Assembly: GCA_019639195.1 (NCBI GenBank)
Contig: JAHBSI010000004.1
Span: 248,001-312,000 of the forward strand
Source: Acidobacteriota bacterium
Lineage (GTDB): Bacteria > Acidobacteriota > Blastocatellia > Pyrinomonadales > Pyrinomonadaceae
Direction of reading: 5' to 3'
DNA: 64,000 nt
Shown here: positions 1 to 10,416 of the stretch, in pieces
Layout: each line of letters begins with the position of its first letter
Position numbering within the stretch: the stretch's first letter is position 1
The notes under the pieces: generated by a model
What the model was told of the DNA's origin: nothing
What the model saw: the letters and a program-made list of their open reading frames with translations, nothing else
Database searches by the model: none
Position numbers and translations under genes: made by a program

Positions 1-1179
<1,179 letters not shown>

Positions 1180-1288
1180 GCTTCCTTTCGTTGGCTTTCT
1201 GGGAGAATTTAGCGATGTCGAACCTGGCCGGAATCCCAAAACATCGAGCTGTTTGTAAACATTTTCGGAACGCCTTAAACTTTAGTCT

Positions 1289-2794
1289 ATGCAGGTCAAG
1301 ACGCAGCTTGATGATCTTCAGAATTATCTGACCGACGCCAGTAATATGCCGGGCGGTTTTGCCGACAAGATGATCGTGCCGGAGTCGGAGGCCGAGATCG
1401 CGGAGGTGCTTCGGGAGGCGAACGAGCGACGAATTCCTGTGACGGCTTCGGGTGCGAGGACGGGTACCGTTGGAGGTGCGATACCGTTTGGCGGGATCAT
1501 TCTGTCCTTTGAGAAGCTAAACAAACTAGCGATCGATCGGGAGAGTGAAACGGCAAAGGTTGGGGCCGGCGTGATTCTTGGTGATCTGCAGAAGGCGGTC
1601 GAACAGGCGGGGCTATTTTATCCGCCCGATCCAACCGAATGGAGTTGCCAGATCGGCGGCAATGTCGCAACGAATGCGTCGGGTGCGAGGAGTTTTAAGT
1701 ACGGTGCGACGCGTGAATTCGTTGAGGGAATGAGAGTCGTCCTCGCGACGGGTGAATTATTGTCGTTGCGACGTGGGGAATACATCGCAGATCCGACGGG
1801 GCTGCTTTCCGTTACGACTGAGGACGGAAGAATTGTCGTTATTAAGGTGCCGACGTACGAACGCCCAAACGTTCGGAAGAATGTCAGCGGTTTTTACAAC
1901 TCGCGATCGCTTGATGCCATCGATCTGTTTATCGGAAGCGAAGGCACGTTGGGCGTGATCGTCGAGATCGACGTAAAACTCCTTTCAAAACCTTCCGGCT
2001 TCTTCAGTGGGATCGTGTTCTTTGAGAAAGATGCGGACCTGCTTTCGTTTGTTGACGACGCACGCGCAAGATCGTTCAGTACGCGAAAGGGCCGAACTAG
2101 CAGGCTTTCTGAGCCTGACATCGACGCGACACTTCTTGAGTATTTCGATGCGAACTCGCTAAAGCTTATCGCTGAGAAATTTCCCGAGACACCGCCGAAC
2201 ATGGCAGGTGCGATATTCTTTGAGCAAGAGACGACAGACGATAACGAAGATGCGTTGCTCGGGGCCTGGAACGAACTTCTTGAAAAGCACAATGCAGCGG
2301 TGGATGCATCGTGGTTTACGACGACCGAGCAGGACCTTTCGAAAATGCGCGAATTTCGTCACGCTCTTCCCGTTACCGTCAATGAACGAGTTGTTCGCAA
2401 TCGGCAGAAAAAGATCGGCACAGATATGGCCGTGCCTGACGACAAATTTGCGAGTTTCCTGCGATTCTATAACGAAACTCTTGGTGCGAGCGGGATCGAG
2501 TACGTGATCTTTGGGCATATTGGAGACTGTCATTTGCACGCAAATCTTCTTCCGAAAACCGAAGATGAAGCAACTCGGTCGCGGCATATTTACGGTCGTT
2601 GTGTCGCGCAGGCCATAATGCTCGGTGGCTGTGTTTCGGCCGAGCACGGCATTGGAAAGTTGAAGCGAAATTATCTCGCCGCAATGATGGGCGAGCGTTA
2701 TTTGAACGAAATGGCCGAGGTAAAGCGTGCTCTAGATCCAAATGGCATTCTCGGCCGCGGAAATATGTTCAATGAGGCATATTTGAACACGTGA
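1289..2794 (+). CDS. FAD-binding oxidase/dehydrogenase of the GlcD / D-lactate dehydrogenase type
   Basis: This 501-residue flavoprotein probably oxidises a 2-hydroxy acid such as D-lactate or glycolate. The N-terminal FAD_binding_4 (PCMH) domain shows TASGARTGTVGGAIPFGG near residues 52-69 and the PPDPTEWSCQIGGNVATNAS segment typical of GlcD. GSEGTLGVIVEIDVKL closes the FAD domain. The C-terminal FAD-oxidase domain has FGHIGDCHLHANLLP and the family signature GCVSAEHGIGKLKR. I see no Fe-S cluster cysteines, so it is not a fused GlcD-GlcF enzyme, and no glcE or glcF is nearby. The substrate cannot be assigned from sequence. It is followed after 24 bp by a HAD hydrolase on the same strand. Confidence 0.85.
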   Translation: MQVKTQLDDLQNYLTDASNMPGGFADKMIVPESEAEIAEVLREANERRIPVTASGARTGTVGGAIPFGGIILSFEKLNKLAIDRESETAKVGAGVILGDLQKAVEQAGLFYPPDPTEWSCQIGGNVATNASGARSFKYGATREFVEGMRVVLATGELLSLRRGEYIADPTGLLSVTTEDGRIVVIKVPTYERPNVRKNVSGFYNSRSLDAIDLFIGSEGTLGVIVEIDVKLLSKPSGFFSGIVFFEKDADLLSFVDDARARSFSTRKGRTSRLSEPDIDATLLEYFDANSLKLIAEKFPETPPNMAGAIFFEQETTDDNEDALLGAWNELLEKHNAAVDASWFTTTEQDLSKMREFRHALPVTVNERVVRNRQKKIGTDMAVPDDKFASFLRFYNETLGASGIEYVIFGHIGDCHLHANLLPKTEDEATRSRHIYGRCVAQAIMLGGCVSAEHGIGKLKRNYLAAMMGERYLNEMAEVKRALDPNGILGRGNMFNEAYLNT

Positions 2795-2818
2795 TGCTTC
2801 AAGAAGAGTGAGGTTTTT

Positions 2819-3517
2819 ATGATCAAAGCGATCTTGATGGATTTTAACGGTGTGATCACCGACGATGAGCCGATACAGATGCGGGCTTATCAAACGGTGC
2901 TCAAAGAATACGGCGTCGATCTGACCGAAGAGGATTATTATGACTCGCTTGGAATGGACGACAAAACGTTTGTCGCCGCAGCGTTTGAGCGTGTCGCAAA
3001 AAGCGTTAGTGAATCCGACTGCGAGGAGATCATCCAAAAAAAGACATCTGCATGGCGGCGCGAGGTCGAGGCAAAGCTGCCGCTTTTTGACGGGATCGAA
3101 GACTTCATTGAGAAAATGGCCCGCAAATATACGCTCGGTATCGTTAGTATGGCGAACTTGAGCGAGATCGAGCACGTTCTCGATCGTGCGGACCTAAGGC
3201 GATATTTTTCTACTATCGTCTCGTCTGCAGACGTAACAAAATGCAAACCCGATCCGGAAGGTTACGACCTCGGCTTTCGAATGATCGACGCAGTGCGAAC
3301 GTCCGCCGGTCATTTGCCAATGACGAGAGAAGAATGTGTTGTGATCGAGGATAGTCCGCCGGGAGTTGAGGCGGCGGTGAAGGCGGATCTTCAGGCTCTG
3401 GGTGTCACAAACACTGTTCCGGCAGACAAGATGCGTGCCGCCGGTGCACGAGCGACGGCAAAGGACCTGCGTGATTGGTTTCCAGAATCGATCCGGCTCG
3501 TTTTTGCAACTGAATAG
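2819..3517 (+). CDS. HAD-superfamily hydrolase, beta-phosphoglucomutase-like
   Basis: This 232-residue cytosolic HAD protein has a C1 helical cap. Motif I reads MDFNGVITDDE, with the nucleophile Asp8 followed at +2 by Asn10 instead of the usual Asp. Motif II is the VSMANLSEIEHVL region, motif III the Lys in TKCKPDPEGY, and motif IV VIEDSPPGVEAA, as in phosphatases and phosphoglucomutases acting on small phosphorylated metabolites. The substrate is unknown. The Asp+2 residue is normally the general acid/base, so the Asn may change the reaction or slow phosphoenzyme hydrolysis. Only 3 bp separate its stop from the next start, so the two are probably co-transcribed. Confidence 0.85.
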   Translation: MIKAILMDFNGVITDDEPIQMRAYQTVLKEYGVDLTEEDYYDSLGMDDKTFVAAAFERVAKSVSESDCEEIIQKKTSAWRREVEAKLPLFDGIEDFIEKMARKYTLGIVSMANLSEIEHVLDRADLRRYFSTIVSSADVTKCKPDPEGYDLGFRMIDAVRTSAGHLPMTREECVVIEDSPPGVEAAVKADLQALGVTNTVPADKMRAAGARATAKDLRDWFPESIRLVFATE

Positions 3518-3520
3518 GAT

Positions 3521-5017
3521 ATGAGTTCAGATTTTATTTCCCGCGACGATGCGGAAAAGGATCTTCTCGCCGCGGCGACCTTCATTGGAGAGCGCATTCA
3601 CACGGCTGACGGTCAGGCGGAATCGATGTCAGCCGTCGTACCGCTCTATCTGGTTCGCGGCGATGTAGACCTTGCGGCGGAGTTGGCGAATACGGTTGAT
3701 GACCCATTCACCCGAGATAAGCTGCTCGTTTCGGTCGCTCAGAAATGTGTCGAGATAGACGACGATGACTATGCTCTTCAGCTTGTTGAGGCGATCGAAG
3801 ACGACGGAATGCGTTTACTTGCCCTCGAACGGATCGGGATGGCAAAAGCGGCGTCGGGCGATCTTCAGCTTGCACGTGATATCGCGGCCCAGATGACCCA
3901 GCCGGATTTTGTTGAAGCCGCCATCGCAGTCGCCCAGACGGAGAACGGTAGCGTCGAAGACGCAAAAGCCGTGGTCGACGCGGTCGAATTCCCATCAGCA
4001 AGGGTGCAGGCCTTTCAACAGATCGCTTCAAGATGGATCGCACAACAAAAGAAAGATGAGGGCGTCTCGATGCTCGAATCGAGCCTTGAATCGGCCGATG
4101 AGATCGAGCATCCGGAAGAACAGGTTCGCGCCGTTTGTGAGACGGGCAATCTCTTCATCACGGCTGACCGACGCGACCTTGCCGTACAAACGTTCCAGAA
4201 AGCTCACGACTTTGCCGGGAAGATCGAAAGCTCGCATAAAGACTTTTATCTCGGAAGCTCTGCCCTCGGCCTGCTTCAATCCGGCAGCAATGACCTGGCT
4301 GAAAAGGCCCTTAGTGAGATCTCGGATAAAACGCAGATCGCCGGAACGCTCCTCGCATTTGCTCGGCATCTTTCGACGGTCGGTGAGAGCGACGATGCGC
4401 TGAATGATCTCGAAGAGGCGTTTGAAATTCTCGAAGGACAGCAGGAGAAAGAGACTCGCGATAGCCGTGCACGCAACTCCATCTGGACAGCGATAGCGGT
4501 GCAATTCGCAGGATTTGGCCATGCGGATCGGGGCGTTGAGATCGCGAAGAAGAATATCGATGACCGCGAAGCTGCAAAGGCGATCGGCGAGATCGCACAG
4601 ATTCTAGCCACGACCGGCGACACCGAGAAGGCACGTGCGACCGCACTTCTGCAGGAAGAAGCTTATGACCAGGCCGAGACATTGCTTGCCGTTGCGGATA
4701 CTTTGACTGCGAAAGGTGACAGCTCGAAGGTCACTGAGATCGTGGACGAGGCCGAAGCGATAACGAATACGGTTCCGCAGATATCTGCAAAAGCCGATCT
4801 GCTGATCGAGGTCTCAAAGCGGAGAAAAGGCTACGGTGACACTGCCGCCGCGACAAAGACTGCTGAAGATGCCATTGCTGCCGTTCTTGAGATCCGTGAT
4901 GAGAGCCGAAGGGTCACTTCGCTTGCGAACCTAAGTTCTGCTGTAACCGATCTTTCTACGCTTTCTGAATCCGCACGAAGCGGCCTGATCCGCTTGATCG
5001 GAGCGGCGGAGGCCTAA
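3521..5017 (+). CDS. Helical-repeat protein of unknown function
   Basis: I do not recognise the family. The 498-residue product is acidic and soluble, with no signal peptide or membrane segment. It consists of alternating short helices in repeats of roughly 33-40 residues, with recurring Ala/Asp-rich units such as LQLARDIAAQM, SVEDAKAVVDAVE and TGDTEKARATALL. These resemble degenerate TPR or Sel1-like arrays and suggest a protein-protein scaffold. It starts 3 bp after the HAD gene, so translation may be coupled. It meets the leftward salvage operon tail-to-tail with a 3-bp gap and no visible terminator between them. Confidence 0.7.
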   Translation: MSSDFISRDDAEKDLLAAATFIGERIHTADGQAESMSAVVPLYLVRGDVDLAAELANTVDDPFTRDKLLVSVAQKCVEIDDDDYALQLVEAIEDDGMRLLALERIGMAKAASGDLQLARDIAAQMTQPDFVEAAIAVAQTENGSVEDAKAVVDAVEFPSARVQAFQQIASRWIAQQKKDEGVSMLESSLESADEIEHPEEQVRAVCETGNLFITADRRDLAVQTFQKAHDFAGKIESSHKDFYLGSSALGLLQSGSNDLAEKALSEISDKTQIAGTLLAFARHLSTVGESDDALNDLEEAFEILEGQQEKETRDSRARNSIWTAIAVQFAGFGHADRGVEIAKKNIDDREAAKAIGEIAQILATTGDTEKARATALLQEEAYDQAETLLAVADTLTAKGDSSKVTEIVDEAEAITNTVPQISAKADLLIEVSKRRKGYGDTAAATKTAEDAIAAVLEIRDESRRVTSLANLSSAVTDLSTLSESARSGLIRLIGAAEA

Positions 5018-5020
5018 AGT

Positions 5021-6409
5021 TCAAAGATCGGAAGAGATCAGATCTTCGAACGTGTCCCGGCGACGGATGAGCGACGGCGTTCCGTCTTTCTTGATCAAGA
5101 CGACCGGCGGAAGAAAGCGGGCGTTATATTGAGACGCTTGAGCAAGTGAGTACGCACCGCAATTCAGTAAGGCCAGCACCTCGCCGACCGAGACAGAGCC
5201 GGAAAGCAGACGATACTCCGGCAGCCGATTCTCGCCCTCGATATCAAAGTAAACATCCCCGCCGTCGCACAATGGTCCGGCGACCTTGTAGGGAACGTCG
5301 TGGTCCTCGGCTGTTCGCTCTGCTGAGATCAAATGGTAGTACCACTTATAGGTTTCCATCGAAAGGAGAATATTGAATCCCGCATCGGTCAGCAGCCATT
5401 GATCTACGCCGCCGCTTGCCGTCGGCCTCGACTTCACGTTGCGAACCGTTGTCAGGCAAATACCGGCATCGGCGATAATGCTGCGGCCCGGTTCGAGCAA
5501 AAGGGTCAACCCATCGAGCAGTTCTTCGGCGTTCGCATTTCGGGCGGCCTGTTGAACAGATCTCCATGCCGGCGCGATAGCATCCGTCGGCTCAAAGCTC
5601 GCCGCAAGCATTGCGGCCTGTTTAGCGTCCAGCTCTCCCTGATCGTCAGTCAAATATCTGACGGGAAAACCACCGCCCAAGTTTATATGCCCTAGCTGCT
5701 GGCCTGTTTCGCGGAAGATCCGGAGCAGGCTTGCGAACAACGTTTCGAACGCGGCGGTATAGACCGAAGGATCGGGGTTTTGTGAACCAACGTGGAGATG
5801 GACGCCGCAGATGTTTATATACCGGGAATCAGCGTGTTTGCGAACCGCAGCATAGGCTTCATCCGGCATCATTCCGAATTTTGATGTAAGAAGAGCGGTT
5901 TGCAGTCCGGAATGGGTGTCGGATTTGATCTCTGGAACGAGTCGAAGGCTAACATTCGCGGTTTTGCCAAGACTTACCGTGGTCTCCTCTATCAATGACA
6001 ACTCGAAGGGCGAATCGACCTGGATCGCATAAATGTCATTCTCGATCGCGAGCTCGATCTCCCAAACTTCCTTGCTCGTTCCGTTGAATATGATCTGCGG
6101 GCCGGTAAAGCCTGCCTGGAGAGCTTTCCAAAGCTCGCCGCCGGAATTGACCTCAATGTCGCAGGCGGCGTCTCTGACCGCACGCAAAATGCCGAGCGTG
6201 GACATCGCTTTCGCCGCATAGCAGAGCTTTAGCGGGCAGCCGATCACATTGCCAACTTGCTTTAGACGGTCGATGTTATGACGTATGCGCCTTTCGCTGA
6301 ACACAAAAAGCGGAGAACCGTGTTCGTGCGCCAATTTGACAGCATCAACGCCGTCAATATTGAGATTTCCGTCTTTTATTTCGAGGTAATCCTCGACCTG
6401 CCAGGTCAT
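5021..6409 (-). CDS. lysA: Diaminopimelate decarboxylase-like PLP enzyme (fold type III)
   Basis: The likely reaction is decarboxylation of meso-diaminopimelate to L-lysine. The product is 462 residues, somewhat longer than typical LysA (about 420). It has the PLP-binding Lys67 in LCYAAKAMS, the glycine-rich phosphate loop INLGGGFPV, the LEPGRSII motif, a GPLCDGGDVYF motif supplying the cross-subunit Cys, and NCGAYSLAQASQYNARFLP near the C-terminus. Related decarboxylases for ornithine or carboxynorspermidine share this fold, so substrate assignment is moderate. Its ATG overlaps the nagZ stop by 4 bp (ATGA), which ties it to the muropeptide genes. It could therefore use DAP released from wall peptides rather than, or as well as, biosynthetic DAP. 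Confidence 0.8.
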   Translation of the reverse strand: MTWQVEDYLEIKDGNLNIDGVDAVKLAHEHGSPLFVFSERRIRHNIDRLKQVGNVIGCPLKLCYAAKAMSTLGILRAVRDAACDIEVNSGGELWKALQAGFTGPQIIFNGTSKEVWEIELAIENDIYAIQVDSPFELSLIEETTVSLGKTANVSLRLVPEIKSDTHSGLQTALLTSKFGMMPDEAYAAVRKHADSRYINICGVHLHVGSQNPDPSVYTAAFETLFASLLRIFRETGQQLGHINLGGGFPVRYLTDDQGELDAKQAAMLAASFEPTDAIAPAWRSVQQAARNANAEELLDGLTLLLEPGRSIIADAGICLTTVRNVKSRPTASGGVDQWLLTDAGFNILLSMETYKWYYHLISAERTAEDHDVPYKVAGPLCDGGDVYFDIEGENRLPEYRLLSGSVSVGEVLALLNCGAYSLAQASQYNARFLPPVVLIKKDGTPSLIRRRDTFEDLISSDL

Positions 6410-8232
6410 TTGGCAGGCACCTGAATGCCCGTACCACGCGAATAAGAGCCGGGAAGAGAGATGGGAAGTCGACCGGTGACAGGCTGAAGTCCAAGGATCG
6501 AACGCGCGGCCGCACGCTGGAGGCTTGCCATATCACCGTAAGCTACAACGTATGTCTTCATATCAGGAAAGCTGCTTAGTACATAAGGATTCCCAAAGCT
6601 GATGCCGACGACCTGCTTGCCGTTTGCCAGAAGCTCACGCAGTATCGCGGCGCCGTTCTCCGGAACGCCAACGCTGTTCTTGGCACCGGAACGTACACGC
6701 CCATAGAGTCCTACGACGATGATATCAGCATCCGCTGCAGCAAGCCTTGCGGCCTGAGCTTGTTCGGGAAGGGAATTTTCCTGCAAATAAAAAACCTGCG
6801 ACCTGACTCCGTTTGAGCGGAGCGTCCCGGCGAACGACGCCATGGTTTCAGGGCCGTCAAAACCATTTGAGAGCCCGAGGACGACTATTTTTTTTGAACG
6901 ATCTAGCGGCAATGCCGAAGCATCGTTTCGGACGAGTGTTATCGCCCGCGTTGCGACCTCGTCGGTGAGGGCAAGAGACTCAGGGCCCGAGATGATCTTG
7001 TCCATCGCGTCAATATTCGTGATGCGATCCTTGAAAAGTCCGACAGCAGATTTCCATGCAAGAATGCGTCGGACCGATTCATCGAGACGCGTCTGCGGGA
7101 TCCGGCCGCTAAGGACCGCCGCCAGGAGTCCCGCGATCATTGCGTCCGGGTCCGAAGGCTTTTCGAGTAGATCGGACCCGGCAAGGAACGCACGCACGCC
7201 GGCCTCGCCTTGTTCGAAATAGAGCGTCAGGCCACTCATCGACATCGCATCGGTCACGATCAGGCCTTTAAAACCCATATCGTTTCTCAAAAGATCTGTC
7301 TGCACCTTTTTTGAGAGCGTCGCGGGAATATATGCTTTCTGTTCAACGATCTCGGCACCGACCTCTGCATCGCCGCCGCGATAATTCTTTAGCGGCTTGA
7401 CGATCTCATCATCGATCTCAGGCAGAGCAATGTGAGCGATCATTACGGACGCTACTCCGTCCTTTATCGCGGCACGAAAAGGCACAAGTTCCGTCTTCTC
7501 CAACGACGCAAGCGAGTGGTCGATGATAGGCAGGCCGCGATGCGAATCGACATCGGTATCACCGTGGCCGGGAAAATGTTTCGCGGTTGCGATCGCTTTT
7601 TCACTCTGTACGCCTTCGATAAACGCTGTTCCGAATTTCGCGACCTCCTGCGGATCCTCGCTGAAACTGCGGACGTTGATTACGGGATTTGCCGCATTGT
7701 TATTGACGTCCAGGACAGGTGCGTAAACGTGCTGAAAGCCCATTGCTCGTGCCTCTCGGCCTGTGATCACACCAATACGGCGAGCAAAGTCGGGTTCGCC
7801 GGTCGCTGCGACGGCCATTGCCCAAGGGAAGTTGGTTGCATCGGCGAAGCGCATTCCGACACCGGTTTCGGCATCCAATGCCATCAACAGCGGCAGCTTT
7901 GCCTCGGCCTGCATTCGGTTGATAAGGATCGACGTCTCGTACATCGGCGCACCGAAAAAGATGATGCCGCCGATCTTGTTCTCAACTACCTGACGTTCCA
8001 GCTCCTTGTAGAAAGAGCCATCGCGATTCGCGAATCTTGCGTTCACGCCGATCTGTATAAGCTGCCCGACCTTTTCCTCGACCGACATCTTCTTGAGAAG
8101 TTTGTCAGCATTTTTCCAATCCCTTTCAGACGGCGAAAATTTGCCCGGCGAATCGACAACGGAGGTTGCGAACACGATTCCGTTAAGGATAAGAGTAACT
8201 AAGATCAACGAGCTAGATACTGATTTCATCAT
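6406..8232 (-). CDS. nagZ: Secreted two-domain beta-N-acetylglucosaminidase, glycoside hydrolase family 3 (NagZ type)
   Basis: The expected role is removal of non-reducing GlcNAc from muropeptides (GlcNAc-MurNAc). The 608-residue protein begins with a signal-peptide-like segment (residues 4-23). The GH3 catalytic domain carries the NagZ loop KHFPGHGDT at about 218-226, which supplies the catalytic His, and the nucleophile Asp328 in GLIVTDAMSM. A C-terminal GH3_C domain spans about 410-608. This two-domain exported form resembles Bacillus subtilis NagZ (YbbD) rather than the single-domain cytosolic enterobacterial enzyme. The start codon lies inside the symporter gene (20-bp overlap) and the stop overlaps lysA by 4 bp, which indicates one operon. 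Confidence 0.9.
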   Translation of the reverse strand: MMKSVSSSLILVTLILNGIVFATSVVDSPGKFSPSERDWKNADKLLKKMSVEEKVGQLIQIGVNARFANRDGSFYKELERQVVENKIGGIIFFGAPMYETSILINRMQAEAKLPLLMALDAETGVGMRFADATNFPWAMAVAATGEPDFARRIGVITGREARAMGFQHVYAPVLDVNNNAANPVINVRSFSEDPQEVAKFGTAFIEGVQSEKAIATAKHFPGHGDTDVDSHRGLPIIDHSLASLEKTELVPFRAAIKDGVASVMIAHIALPEIDDEIVKPLKNYRGGDAEVGAEIVEQKAYIPATLSKKVQTDLLRNDMGFKGLIVTDAMSMSGLTLYFEQGEAGVRAFLAGSDLLEKPSDPDAMIAGLLAAVLSGRIPQTRLDESVRRILAWKSAVGLFKDRITNIDAMDKIISGPESLALTDEVATRAITLVRNDASALPLDRSKKIVVLGLSNGFDGPETMASFAGTLRSNGVRSQVFYLQENSLPEQAQAARLAAADADIIVVGLYGRVRSGAKNSVGVPENGAAILRELLANGKQVVGISFGNPYVLSSFPDMKTYVVAYGDMASLQRAAARSILGLQPVTGRLPISLPGSYSRGTGIQVPAK

Positions 8233-9730
8233 TTGATCGTGGCGAAAAAATTAACGATGCGAGCCACGCAACGCCGAGTGTAACAAGGCTGCCGATAAGT
8301 GCGTACCACGTCCACGCGATCTTTGTTGCGAGCAGAATGTAGACCATCACGCAAATACTGGCGATCATTCCAACCAGAGCGTGGACCTCTTTAGCACGCT
8401 TTATCAGCGTGCCGACAAGGAAGACACCAAGTATGGGGCCGTTGATAAGCGAAGCAACGGAGAGAGCAAGAGCAAGCGCCGATTCTCCCGACCGCATAAA
8501 GCCGACAGCGATCAGGATCTGCACGATCCCGACGATCACGGTCAGCCATCCGGCGATCTTGACGAGCTTCCTGTCGCCGGCGTCAGGGGCGAAGGGCTTA
8601 TAGAGATCATTGACCGCCGTTGCCGCGATAGAGTTTAGCGAAGACGACAAGGCAGCGGCAAAGATCGCGGCGACAACGAGTCCTGACAGGCCGGCGGGCA
8701 TATGTTCGGTGATGAAATTCGGAAACACCTGATCGCCTTTTAAGAACGGGAATGTTGCCGAGATCCCCGAGCCTGGAATGCCGGCCTGGGCATATTCCGG
8801 CGAGGCAAACGGGGCGTAGAATGCGAAAAGCAACACGCCGATAAAAAGAAAGCCGATGAATTGGCCAAGCACGACAAGTCCGGAAGAGAGCAGTGCCGTG
8901 GCGGCCGACAGCGGCTTGCTCGTGCAAAGATAACGTTGCACAAGATACTGGTCCGTACCGTGCGTTGACATTGTCAAGAAGCAGCCGCCGAGCAGGCCTG
9001 ACCAGAACGTATATGTCTTCGTGATATCCCAACCGAAGTCAAAAACACTGAATTTACTGAATTGCTCGCCGAGTGCGACGGCGCCCGAGAAACCACCGTC
9101 AATATTCTGAACGAGCACGATCCCTGCGGCCGCGGCACCACCGATGTAGATCACCAGCTGCACGACCTCGACCCAAATGACCGCTTCCATCCCGCCGTAG
9201 AACGTGAAAATGATCATTACGAGGCCAAGCAGAACGATCGATGCAACGATCACCGTTGCCGGGTCCGTGCTCGGGTAAAACGACGCCCAAACAGCCGCTA
9301 GAACTATTGCCGTAAGCAGCAAACGAATGCCGTCGGCAATGTTCCGCATTACGACAAAGAGCGCTGATGCGAGCATCTTCACCCGCCTTCCGAATCGATC
9401 GCCGAGAAGTTGATAGACCGTCAGGAGCTCGCCCTTAAAATACAGCGGAATGAAAAGAAGCGAGATCACGATGCGGCCCAGCAGATAACCAAATACGAGC
9501 TGAAGAAATTGGAAATTTCCGCCTTTTGCGAACGCGATGCCGGGAACAGACACAAAGGTGATCGTGCTTGTTTCCGTAGCGACGATCGACATTGCGATCG
9601 CCCACCACGGCACGCTTCGGTCGCCGACGAAATAGTCCTCGGTCGTTTCCTGCTTTCCGGAAAAAAGAATACCGAACGCGGTGATGCCGATCAGGTAGCC
9701 GAAGATTATTACAAGGTCGAGTATTTGCAT
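8213..9730 (-). CDS. Sodium:solute symporter (SSS family), candidate amino-sugar importer
   Basis: This is a 505-residue inner-membrane protein with about 13 hydrophobic segments. The first is DLVIIFGYLIGITAFGILF and the last AWTWYALIGSLVTLGVAWLA. SSS-family landmarks include VATETSTITFVSVPG in the early core and STHGTDQYLVQRYL in the middle. The family couples Na+ to uptake of sugars, sialic acid, amino acids or vitamins, and the specificity is not readable from sequence. The operon position (after murQ and the HAD gene, overlapping nagZ) makes GlcNAc, MurNAc or a small muropeptide the best guess. It would take the place of the PTS permease MurP of the B. subtilis cluster. Confidence 0.85.
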   Translation of the reverse strand: MQILDLVIIFGYLIGITAFGILFSGKQETTEDYFVGDRSVPWWAIAMSIVATETSTITFVSVPGIAFAKGGNFQFLQLVFGYLLGRIVISLLFIPLYFKGELLTVYQLLGDRFGRRVKMLASALFVVMRNIADGIRLLLTAIVLAAVWASFYPSTDPATVIVASIVLLGLVMIIFTFYGGMEAVIWVEVVQLVIYIGGAAAAGIVLVQNIDGGFSGAVALGEQFSKFSVFDFGWDITKTYTFWSGLLGGCFLTMSTHGTDQYLVQRYLCTSKPLSAATALLSSGLVVLGQFIGFLFIGVLLFAFYAPFASPEYAQAGIPGSGISATFPFLKGDQVFPNFITEHMPAGLSGLVVAAIFAAALSSSLNSIAATAVNDLYKPFAPDAGDRKLVKIAGWLTVIVGIVQILIAVGFMRSGESALALALSVASLINGPILGVFLVGTLIKRAKEVHALVGMIASICVMVYILLATKIAWTWYALIGSLVTLGVAWLASLIFSPRSNDEISI

Positions 9731-9738
9731 TTGTTGAA

Positions 9739-10389
9739 TTACCGTGTCTCGATCTCAAGAGCGTTACCGATCCGATCGATCGAAATATCAGCGTCAGGGT
9801 ATCGAGATATCTCCTTTGTGTCCTCTGCGTAGTGGCCTTGTTTGACAAATACGGTGGTAACGCGGTCCTGCCATTGCTTCTTGATCGCAGTGAGAATTCG
9901 CAGCTTGTCGTCAAAAAGATAGTAATGCTCCGCCGGGTAGCGTCGCTCAATATCCGCCAATTCATGTTCTTTGTGAATGTAGATCAAAACGTTATTCTCG
10001 ACCGCTTCACCGATGCCCGAGCGTTCGATCTTTCGCGGTTGAAAGACGGCGTCACCATCGGTCAATATTACGACCGGTCCGATCTGTTTGAACTTGTCGA
10101 GCACGTCGAGCGAATTCGGGAAAAGGCGATTCGCAAACGGATAGTTAATCAGATAATTGGAAAGCGAAAGCACGTGCGAATCGTATGGGAACTTTGAGCG
10201 ATACCGCTGTAGAGCACCGAGATAGTCCGCATAGCCAAGCTCGCTGCGCAGCTCTTCGAAGATCTTCCAATAGGTTGTTGTCCGGTGCTCACCGACCTCG
10301 TCGTTCAGAAATTCGCGTAGGGCCGCCGACACTCGATCGTTATCGAGCAGGGTGTTATCGACATCAAAAAAGAATACGACCTTATGCAT
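9739..10389 (-). CDS. HAD-superfamily phosphatase-like protein in the salvage operon
   Basis: This 216-residue soluble protein has HAD motif I FFDVDNTLLDND (nucleophile Asp9 with Asp11), motif II around VVILTDGDAVFQPRKIERSG, and a late acidic YYLFDDKLRILTAI segment as motif IV. A helical cap lies between motifs I and II. The substrate cannot be deduced; removal of phosphate from a sugar phosphate is possible given its position between murQ (28 bp upstream) and the symporter (8 bp downstream). It is not closely similar to the HAD protein at 2819-3517, which has a different cap and a DxN motif. Confidence 0.75.
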   Translation of the reverse strand: MHKVVFFFDVDNTLLDNDRVSAALREFLNDEVGEHRTTTYWKIFEELRSELGYADYLGALQRYRSKFPYDSHVLSLSNYLINYPFANRLFPNSLDVLDKFKQIGPVVILTDGDAVFQPRKIERSGIGEAVENNVLIYIHKEHELADIERRYPAEHYYLFDDKLRILTAIKKQWQDRVTTVFVKQGHYAEDTKEISRYPDADISIDRIGNALEIETR

Positions 10390-10416
10390 CTGGACAGTTT
10401 AACAGGGAGCCGCGGT

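Noticed and set aside
7432-8202. 256-codon plus-strand frame
   Set aside because: It is antisense to nagZ, whose protein has catalytic motifs across this whole stretch; the plus-strand translation is Cys/Arg-rich and matches no family.
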